DNA of 64,000 nt, from NCBI GenBank assembly GCA_023053575.1, contig JAKZAP010000004.1, forward strand, positions 16,565,624 through 16,629,623. Direction: 5' to 3'. This DNA comes from Branchinecta lynchi. Lineage: Eukaryota > Arthropoda > Branchiopoda > Anostraca > Branchinectidae. The position numbers and the translations under genes were made by a program. Under the pieces are notes generated by a model. The model was not told the origin of the DNA. It saw only the letters and a list, made by a program, of their open reading frames with translations, and ran no database searches. The stretch's first letter is position 1. Each line of letters opens with the position of its first letter. This document shows, piece after piece, positions 56,790 to 64,000 of this stretch.

Positions 56790-58609
56790 GCAGAGATTCA
56801 GGAAGCCCGAGACAAAAAAACTGCCAATCGCGCGGCCGTCCAAAATACATGTACATAACGCAAACAATAAACTTTATATCACTCAATCAAACCAACTTTA
56901 TATGTCATTTCTCAACTTTGGATCACTGATTTAGCGAAAGTACTTTTTTTTTGGCATATCCTAATTATTCTGGGTTTATTTCTGGTGTGAAGAATCTGTT
57001 TTTACTATACTACCCCACCAAGACCAGGGTCTTCGTTTCGTCTTTGCCAAGTATCAATCATTTTGGCTATTGGAGTTGGAAGTAACTTCTTGGTGACCAT
57101 TATGTTGATAAATAAATTCTTTCGCTGTAGTGAAAACTTCCGTCACGGGGCGCCTCCCGTCACTCGCAATAACTTTTTTGGCTCTTACTTGTTTTAACAT
57201 TAGATGGGACGGGCAAGGTTGTTTATCCATGGTGAATGCTAGTGCTAAAGATCCTTTACTTCGCTTCAGCCACTTTTGCTAGAGTAGTGATTTCCCGATA
57301 AATTTTTGTGGAGAGTAAGTTTGTCTAATATTGTCTAACCTTCAGTGACACATGGAACGTATACACAAAAATTGCTAGGACTACAGGATAGTGGTCGGCT
57401 ATTTCCAAGGGCATGTCTCTCTTTGTTTCAGAGCACACAAATTAGGTCGACAGAATGGCGGCTGGGGCGCCAATCGGTCAGTCTATGACGGGGCACATTC
57501 GGTTGATGTCCGGAGGCGTCCGAACCCGTTAGAAGCTTACCCTTGACAGTTTGCTTAAGAGTGGGTACCAAAAGAATAGTGTCCACAGCAGGGACGTATC
57601 CAGGGGGGTGGGGGGTTCTCCCCCCCCCCTCGAAACATAAAAAAAAAACATTTATATAGGCTTTTCCCTTTGATCCATGTCTTTTTTGTCCGACCCCCCC
57701 CCCCCCCCCCCCGAAAGGTAAACCTCTCCCCGAAATAAATTCCTGGATACGGGCCTGGTTCACAGTAACTGAGCTACAGAAAGGTTTCAACGCAAATTTA
57801 ATTGGGGTTAACAGTCAAATTGGCTAAATTTAAAAATTAAGTCAATACCAACCGTAGACGGTGGTTACTTTAACGCTTTGACCACAGAAGATGTTGACCC
57901 TATCCAACGGCATTGTCAAGGAAGCCGAGTAATCGGGGCGGAAGGAAAGACAGTGCGTCGGGAATTTTGAACGATAAGCGGAAGCTGCTTCAATGGTTAA
58001 AGAAAGTGATTCATGTGGGTGGAGAGGCCCCCCCCCCCCCCTCTCAATATAATAAAACTCTACTACCATTCACTGGGTCAGATTATTACGAACACATTGG
58101 TACCTATGTTTTTGCTAAATCCTCATGGCAGGCAACATTGGTCAGAAAGTATACTCAAACAAATTTCACTCGTCAAAGCCAGGTGGCCATTGCTCATTAA
58201 TTAGTCAGTGATCTCGCGTCGGGGGTTAAAAAGGGTACTAAATCCTTTTGGAAGATAGAGCGGCAAGTAAGAGGACTTATACCACACAGTATATAAGAGA
58301 CATATGCCGTGTATGTAAACTTGGCAAAACTAAAGAGCGATAACAAATATTTGGAGGAAGACGTCAGCCAGTCTCGCGCGGGCAAAAGTTTGACTAGAAG
58401 CCAGCCACCAGCTTTAAATTTCTTCGGAGGTAACAGAACTGAAGTAATTAATAAAATACTGAATCGTCAACATGGCAAGTAATCAGGCAAGTAAGCTATT
58501 TTGAGAGAAAATAAATAAATAAGTGTGTCAATTAGATTCACAAAACGAAAAGCGTAATCATTAAAGCGTACGACATGGGTGAATGTAAGTGTAGAAGAGA
58601 AACAAGACC
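56790..58609. other. intergenic stretch between innexin and IVD
   Basis: Apart from the MITE at 57589-57757 and a C tract at 58028-58041, I find no coding exon or named repeat. The segment lies downstream of the innexin stop (59712) and upstream of the IVD start (52798). Confidence 0.4.
57589..57757. mobile_element. hAT-like MITE (same family)
   Basis: The ends are CAGGGACGTATCC and GGATACGGGCCTG, with flanks GTCCACAG (57581-57588) and GTTCACAG (57758-57765), an 8-bp duplication with one change. Orientation is opposite to the 56584 copy. Confidence 0.85.
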
Positions 58610-58880
58610 AAGGTTTGGATGAGATCCCAAAAATTGAGTGTTCATTGGAATTCTTGAACCAGGCTATCGGGTCGATTACTTTTCTAAAGTCTTTTAATTT
58701 GACCAAATTCCGCTGCATTCCGGGCAAACTGCGCGCGGAATATAAGAGCTGGTGACATCAAGAGTCAAGCCAACAACCTCTCGATCTGCAGTTTAACGCT
58801 CTAACGGTTTAGCTAACCCTCTCTCTGTTACGTTGAAACTTACATACCGACAATATACAGTAACAATATAGTCGACTGAA
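58610..58880 (+). repeat. Rep-B copy 12 (left-end remnant) with tRNA-like segment
   Basis: AACAAGACCAAGGTTTGGAT and the following GATCCCAAAAATTGAG are Rep-B. On the minus strand at about 58745-58815, GTTAGCTAAACCGTTAGAGC is like an A box followed by ACTGCAGATCGAGAGG, resembling the first half of a tRNA-derived SINE. The B box is not convincing. Confidence 0.45.
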
Positions 58881-59711
58881 GAGAGAAAGAGATCGAGAAA
58901 GGTTTATTTACACAACAATCGTAGCTCAGTGGCTAATTTTATGTTGTAATAAAAAACATGTTATTATACACTATTATCCAAGGACGTAAAAAAGGGCACG
59001 AAAGAGTTCTGGTAGCGATTTGTCAAAAATTCCATTTTCGAGTCTTGACATAATTACTTGACTGACCCAAAAATAAAGTTAAGAAATGGGTTCATTGAGT
59101 GTTCGTTCTTACCCGCAATACAAAGCTCTAATTGAATTAAGAGTAAAGTTTTAATTTTAACAAATTTCCGGTCTTGCTGGATTCCGGGTAAACTGATCAA
59201 TTGTGCAGTGAAGGGGGTCACATCTTACCCCTAGCCCGACGAAAGACTCGTCTGGTATACCCAGTTGTTCCAATGGTACACACAACTCTGTAGTCACAAA
59301 GGGTGGATGGTCAAACGACAACGACGAGTCGCAAGGAGAGTGGAACGCCCCATTCTCGTTCACAGAACATAGTAGTAGTAGAACGGTTTTATTGAAAATT
59401 AACATTTTGTGTTCAATAGCACAACAAAAGCGGGGCTTGCGAGGCTGTGCTAACTTGTAAGAGATACAAAAAAAGAACAGAAGAGAGAGTACGGAGAATG
59501 AGACCATGTACCGATACCAAAAAAAAAACAAAAACATTAACGAAAAACATTACCTTACGTGACCCCCGAACAACGAAACACAACTGATATAAATCTTACA
59601 TAAAACAAACCTGAAAGAAAAAAATTATTTAATCGAGATCGAACGCTTTTAATTAGACATCAGTATAAAATCCTTCATCCAATAAACGCTACTAATCCAA
59701 CAAAGGGCAGA

Positions 59712-59979
59712 TTAACTCGCAACAGAAAACTGCAGAGAACGCCGCGAACTTGCTTTCCGCAAAAATTTTCCCTTGTTACTCTGCGGTTCTTGTTCGGATG
59801 TCCATATATAAAAGATATCTGCCTTTTCCTTCTCCGATAGGTTTGAGGAACCTATGCTCGCAGGTCGTTGGGCAACTTGCCCTTCTTCCATTGCTTCGGC
59901 TTCCATTGCCAGCTTTGCGTTTGCTATATTGTGCTCTTGAGGGGGCGTTTCTTGGCTGTCGTGACCTCCTTCCCGAAGC
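59712..59979 (-). CDS. innexin gap-junction protein, last exon (cytoplasmic tail and stop)
   Basis: The exon starts after a pyrimidine-rich acceptor (GGAATTTTCTAG). Its first base completes the Arg codon left at phase 2 by the previous exon. It encodes an 88-residue hydrophilic tail (RLREGGHDSQETPPQ ... SSRRSLQFSVAS) ending at TAA, 59712. Variable, charged tails are normal in innexins. The Ser/Arg-rich last 15 residues (FLRKASSRRSL) resemble basophilic kinase sites, which is inference only. Assignment rests on the phase match and the absence of stops. The tail itself has no recognisable domain. Confidence 0.72.
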
Positions 59980-60062
59980 CTAGAAAATTCCTTTTGAAAA
60001 CATCTACGTAACTTCAGAACCCAATCTATGCTTCAGAAACTTACGGAACAGAGGTATGGTAC

Positions 60063-60204
60063 CAGGCCCGTATCCAGGAATCGGACAAAAAAGTACAAAA
60101 AAGACATAGATCAGAGGGAAAAGCCCATAAAAATGACTATTTTTGTATGTTTCGGGGGGGGGGGGGTCAACCCTTAACCCCCCCTCCCCCCGGATACGGC
60201 CTTG
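60063..60204. mobile_element. hAT-like MITE (same family) in the last innexin intron
   Basis: The ends are CAGGCCCGTATCC and GGATACGGCCTTG, flanked by a perfect 8-bp duplication TATGGTAC (60055-60062 and 60205-60212). It is the shortest copy (142 bp) and lies 83 bp from the acceptor of the last innexin exon. Confidence 0.9.
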
Positions 60205-60715
60205 TATGGTACACATCTTGTATTCTTCGAAATTTCAGACGCATCCATCTGACAGGATTATACCTTCCTGAGCACTGGATTTGACACCAGGTTGATGCTG
60301 CGTCCCCTCGTCCCTCGATGACATTAAATCTCTTTCATCGGATTCTTGATCATATTCCAATAAAATTAATATCTTCAAAAATACTCAAAAAATTGTCTTC
60401 ATTACCATTCAAACATTCATAAAATTACTTGCTTAAGCCCCAATAAAACCAAAAACACGACTAGTCAACCCCGAATATCAAGCAGTCAAATTTTAAAGTT
60501 TCTATTCGAAATATTTCTTCGAGGGAAGCGCAAAGGTAAGAAACTGTCACTTCATCTTCCGGAATTCACTTTACTGAGAGAGAAAGTGTGACCGTTTCAC
60601 GCAGTTTCTGGCAGACACAGCTAATTCACCGGAAAGCAAAATTCTATCCAAGTACGAGCGAGGCTGTTCAGAAACTAAGCTTACATCGGAAAATGAAGAA
60701 AATACAAATCTTTAC

Positions 60716-60903
60716 CTTAGTTGGCGCTGATGTAAAAGTTCCCGCATCCGCTTCTTATAAACGTCATACAATCGGCCAACCATTACTGTAACAACTGGTG
60801 AACCGAAATTTGTCTCAATCAGCCTAAGCACGAAGTAGCAATCCAACGTCAAGAAATCCTGATTCATTGACTGAACAACTTCTTGGAGAACATCAATCTT
60901 TAC
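60716..60903 (-). CDS. innexin gap-junction protein, penultimate exon
   Basis: The exon is 188 nt, acceptor CCATTTAG and donor CTAAG|GTAAAG (enters phase 0, leaves phase 2). It encodes VKIDVLQEVVQSMNQDF and then LTLDCYFVLRLIETNFGS, and ends KKRMRELLHQRQL. The (D)-x-x-FVLR-(L/M)-(I/V) string followed by an LW/LYD-x-Y-like element is the conserved cytoplasmic C-terminal region of innexins after TM4. Both joins keep the frame. The intron towards the stop codon carries a 142-bp hAT-like MITE (60063-60204). Confidence 0.85.
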
Positions 60904-61742
60904 CTAAATGGCAAAAGGAGTTAATCCAATTTCCGGAAGGCTCTCGCAGAAAATTGAAATCCCCGGTTAACTCGATATAATGGAACTCTGACCGCAGCTA
61001 CAAATTTCACTCAAGGTCAGATTGTTACTATAGATGGAACAGGCACGATAACGCTCTTATTTTGTTTGTAGACGAAGAGCAGAAATATAGGTAAACCATT
61101 CAGATAAAGAGCGCGTGCGAAACCAGAGCCTCCTTTTTGTTGCATACATCAGGTCCACTTCTCGGCCGCTTCCGGGCTGACTCTTTCTACATTGTTTTTT
61201 GCACCGCAGTGCTTCCGATGAAGACGGCAGCGCTTCTCGACAATCGGGGACTTGCTGACGACCAAGTCCGTACTTCCCTGCAAGGTGCTGCTTCACTCAA
61301 GAAGAAATCGTGCAGGCAGTGAGTCCAAAAACGTGCTGCAGCAGCGATGCGGCAGCACTACTGCAACAAAAACGAGGCTCAGATAATCCTACCAAGAGTC
61401 CTTGCGACTGAAGCTCAGAGAAGATCCACTTGCCGGATATATTCTCAACAGAAAACCTGGAAACTAAGTCATTTTTCTGCTATTTTTCTCCTTTGTCTTT
61501 AAATTTGTTGACCACAAATATGTTTTGTCCAAACTCGATCTCTCCTGTCCACGCATAAGTCTTGATCTTGGTCTCCACATCATGCAAGCTCTCGCGAGGT
61601 AAATGGCTTGCGTGAAGTGGGGGTAATTAGACTAAAGCCCGGATGAACTGGACAGCACACACGTCGGCCCCGGGAGTCACGTTGTGAGGTAGCTGTCCGT
61701 TAAAGTACATATTGGTTATTTTCCTGACATGTGCATTTTTAA

Positions 61743-61922
61743 TCACTTCAGTCTAGAAATTAAAATAACTTAACGAAGAGAAATTAGAAAAATGCGTAGA
61801 ATCGAGCGCGACTTATTGTCACTATTTGTCAGGTCCCAGTCACGATTTAATCTACGCAGCAAGAGTAGCAACATTTTTGAAATTTCTCTTCGTTATGTTA
61901 TTTTAATTTCTAGAACAAGTGA
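61743..61922. repeat. imperfect inverted repeat, about 45-bp arms
   Basis: The left arm contains TCTAGAAATTAAAATAACTT and AACGAAGAGAAATT. The right arm is its reverse complement with one change over 34 bases (about 61881-61914). Both arms continue outward as AATCACTT / AAGTGATT. The spacer carries CGTAGA / TCTACG, a further short stem. It is probably a decayed foldback MITE immediately left of the Tc1-like one. Confidence 0.65.
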
Positions 61923-61990
61923 TTATATCTGCGTCCTGTCAGGTGCCGATGTGTCCTTAAACGTGGATTTCGGACATGCTTCGTCAAACA

Positions 61991-62153
61991 TACACTGTAA
62001 AAAGTTTGTCCGAATAAGGATGCAGTATTTGCTACTGGGATTAATCTTATCTCTACCGGGATAAGATGAATCCGAATTAGGGGTAATCTAATCTCAATAA
62101 AGACAAGATTAATCCCAGTAGCAAATACTGCAAGATTTTTTTTTTACAGTGTA
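61991..62153. mobile_element. Tc1/mariner-like MITE with TA duplication
   Basis: The ends TACACTGTAAAAA and TTTTTACAGTGTA are inverted and bounded by TA. Inside is a second inverted repeat, TGCAGTATTTGCTACTGGGA (from 62021) against TCCCAGTAGCAAATACTGCA (62112-62131), extending to TTAATCTT. The element could fold along almost its entire length. Confidence 0.75.
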
Positions 62154-62159
62154 GTCAAG

Positions 62160-62435
62160 TGAAAAGAACATCAGTACAAAGTATAATCTTGCCGACCCTG
62201 TGAGTGCGATTGAGGCAAGAATAAAGAAGTTTGAAAGCTTAGTAAACAGATCCTACGGTTTATACGACTCATTTACGTGCTAATGTTCGTATTCTCTTAT
62301 ATTGTTGTCGTGTTGTAATGTTGTATTACGTGTTGTTGTTTTTTCTCTTCTTTTCTATTTTGTTTACTTCGTCCAGGTCCTCTCGGGCCAATTTTGTTGG
62401 GAAATAAATTTGTTCTTTCATTCATTCATTCACAA
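62160..62435 (+). mobile_element. LINE 3' tail (CATT repeat end)
   Basis: A T-rich 3' untranslated region contains GGGAAATAAATTTGTTC and ends in (CATT)n at about 62416. It is preceded by coding-like debris. The same kind of tail (GGCTATTAAATATATTCATT) ends a fragment at about 34020. Confidence 0.45.
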
Positions 62436-62479
62436 CTTGTAGCATTTTTGTTTTAACTCATTTTATCACGGACATGCTA

Positions 62480-62850
62480 CGAGGCATGCTGGAGACCTGG
62501 TAAGTGAGCCAAGAAGTACGGTTCGTTCTAGCCATGTGGCAAGGCATTCAGGTACGGTGGTCTGGAATACTTTTACAGACTCAATTCGAGAAGCGGAAAG
62601 TGTACCACAATTTAAAACTCGGTTAAAGAAACTTGAGGGTAGTTGGTGAGTCGAGGGTTTGGAAGACGAGAGAGGACAAATTGACAAATTTATTAATTAG
62701 TTTTTAGTTTATTTTAGTGTTTGATTAGAATGGTAGTAAATGTGTACTGGTTGCGTTTTTCAAGCACGTATGTGCTTTGTTTGTAACCGGTCGTCAAGCC
62801 GGAATGAATTTTTTTTAGTAAAGTTGTTGAATCTTAAAGAATTCCCCCCG
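62480..62850 (+). pseudogene. LINE C-terminal fragment and 3' end
   Basis: The plus-strand frame reads STVRSSHVARHSGTVVWNTF and then TDSIREAESVPQFKTRLKKL. The VWN-x-x-x-x-x-IR...S...FK..LK pattern is the usual C-terminal end of metazoan non-LTR polyproteins. The 3' UTR holds a CAAGCACGTATGTGCTTTG hairpin-like segment. It ends close to the donor side of innexin exon 62919-63158 on the other strand. Confidence 0.55.
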
Positions 62851-62918
62851 AATACCTTTTTCGATACGAAAAAAAAAATCCTTCAAGCGCAAATGCTGGC
62901 TGCTTGACGAAACTTAAC

Positions 62919-63158
62919 CTCTGACTTCTCCCGGCTTATACTTGCTTTTTTCGTCCTGTTAAGGTGCCCGCAGAAGAACGCAGTTCTAGGGGAATCTCCC
63001 ATTAACTGAAGCCAGACTAAAAATCCGATGATTGTTGTTGGTAGGAGAAGGGCACAGAAGAACCACCAAAGCGAGAAAATCTTCTCATTAAAGACATTAA
63101 TCGGTAGGACGCACTGGCAGTCGTATTGTTGAAGGACCCCTTGGTTGGCTGCACGTAC
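62919..63158 (-). CDS. innexin gap-junction protein, internal exon (fourth transmembrane region)
   Basis: The exon is 80 codons, acceptor CGTTCCAG and donor GAG|GTTAAG, phase 0 on both sides. It encodes the innexin hallmark QQYDCQCVLPINVFNEKIF, the end of the second extracellular loop with its conserved cysteines. A hydrophobic helix follows (SLWWFFCALLLPTTIIGFLV), matching transmembrane segment 4, and then a basic cytoplasmic stretch (LNRTKKASISREKSE). Innexins form hemichannels and gap junctions in the plasma membrane. The upstream exons (TM1-TM3) are not found up to 64000 and should lie right of the window. The GTTAAG donor is slightly unusual but keeps the frame and phase with the next exon. 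Confidence 0.85.
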
Positions 63159-63375
63159 CTGGAACGAATTTTATTTAGAATTATGAGCGCTCGCCAGTAA
63201 ATGTGGAAAACTAAGTTCGCCGTTTCCCGCTGGAACTCAAAGGATCCGTTTCTCTTTAAATAATAACCCGCTTTACCATCCCGATCGTTCCATCTACTCT
63301 TATTCCCAGGATTTCAAGCTTCACACGACATGTGTATGCATCCTAAAATCCAAACAACAAGTTCATATTTACGTA
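63159..63375. other. innexin intron, upstream side
   Basis: Intron sequence right of the acceptor of the 62919-63158 exon. The preceding innexin exon is not found before the window end, so this intron is at least 840 bp. Confidence 0.5.
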
Positions 63376-64000
63376 AAAGACCAAAGGTTTCGATGGGATC
63401 CGAAAATCTAATATTTATTGGACTTATTTGTCCAGACAATCGGATTTTGCGGATTTCTCAATCTTCGCCAGGCAGCTTTAACGTTTTGCTATTTATCCAT
63501 AACCCACCGCTCGAACATGTACAAAAAATAATGTTACTGTGTTGGAGTTTTTGGCGACTCACGGCCAAAGAACTAATCAGATGAGAAAACCAAGGTCAGA
63601 TATGGGTTCAGCAAGGATCCTGATCGACTTCAGAAAGGTCCTTTACTTTGACAAAATTCTTCGTAGTTTAGCAGCATTCCAGGCAAACCGCATGCAGAGC
63701 AGATGAGCTAGTAAAACTGAAAGGAGAATCTTTCAATCCAAATTTCTGGGTTTTTGCAAATTTTGACAGTTTATCTGCCACGGGACTGAAGTACAAAATT
63801 CAATTCAGCATGTCTCCTTACCTCGATACCGAATCTCTAGTCGACTTCAGAAACGCCTTTAGCTTCAATCAAATTTCCAGTTTCGTCCAAATCTGGGTTG
63901 AATTAAAGAAAATTAAGTTCAGATATGGATTCAGCGGACCTCCTTACCCCTGAAACGACTATCTCATTACCTCATAAAATATTTCTTTTTTTTTTACACT
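63376..64000 (+). repeat. Rep-B copy 13 (cut by window end)
   Basis: AAAGACCAAAGGTTTCGATG GGATCC at the left, then CTTCGCCAGGCAGC and diverged units. It continues past 64000. The neighbourhood closely resembles copy 6 (CATAACCCACCGCTCGAAC is shared). Confidence 0.72.

Noticed and set aside
58745..58815. tRNA gene on the minus strand
   Set aside because: An A-box-like segment and anticodon-arm-like part are visible but the B box and acceptor pairing are not. At best a tRNA-derived SINE remnant.

Overview
The window is nuclear DNA from an invertebrate animal. Small coding exons with GT..AG boundaries sit in introns of 2 to 15 kb, and most of the rest is transposon-derived. One of the two recognisable genes encodes an innexin, so the source is a protostome or another innexin-bearing lineage (ctenophore, cnidarian). 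I cannot name the species.

Genes. (1) An isovaleryl-CoA dehydrogenase gene (leucine catabolism, mitochondrial matrix) runs on the minus strand from the ATG at 52798 to at least 17740. I resolved seven coding exons (1,132 nt, about 377 codons). Every intron phase matches across every junction. The last C-terminal exon(s) lie left of the window. (2) The 3' half of an innexin gene lies on the minus strand at the right end, with three exons between 63158 and the stop at 59712. Its 5' exons are beyond the window. (3) A set of plus-strand exon candidates (42479-48303) interleaves with IVD exon 2 on the opposite strand. Splice phases fit for 42777-44004; the rest is uncertain and the product is not recognised.

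Repeats. Two large interspersed families dominate. Rep-A (0.8-3 kb) has G/C-tract-rich internal tandem units, starts with a GAGCT..AGCTC hairpin and ends with an ATGGCACTTG..CAAGTGCCAT hairpin. Rep-B (0.7-1.3 kb) has about 136-bp internal units and ends in the palindrome TTTTGGGATCCCAAAA. Both carry an ACGGACGG-type tract near their right end. I also see hAT-like non-autonomous elements with 8-bp target duplications (seven copies, 16917-60204), a Tc1/mariner-like MITE, a foldback family including a perfect 128-bp inverted repeat, several broken non-LTR retrotransposons, and satellite-like arrays.

Layout from left to right: Rep-B copies (0-3.3 kb); an element with CAGGGTTCGTGCG ends enclosing Rep-A (3.9-6.2 kb); a three-level nest LINE/LINE/Rep-A (6.4-13.1 kb); tandem repeats and a hAT element (13-17.5 kb); IVD exons 7, 6, 5 and 4 separated by Rep-A/Rep-B blocks (17.7-36.3 kb); IVD exon 3, the plus-strand exon candidates and IVD exon 2 (41.8-48.3 kb); Rep-A and arrays up to IVD exon 1 (52.7 kb); tandem arrays and MITEs (53-58 kb); the innexin 3' end (59.7-63.2 kb); Rep-B to the end.
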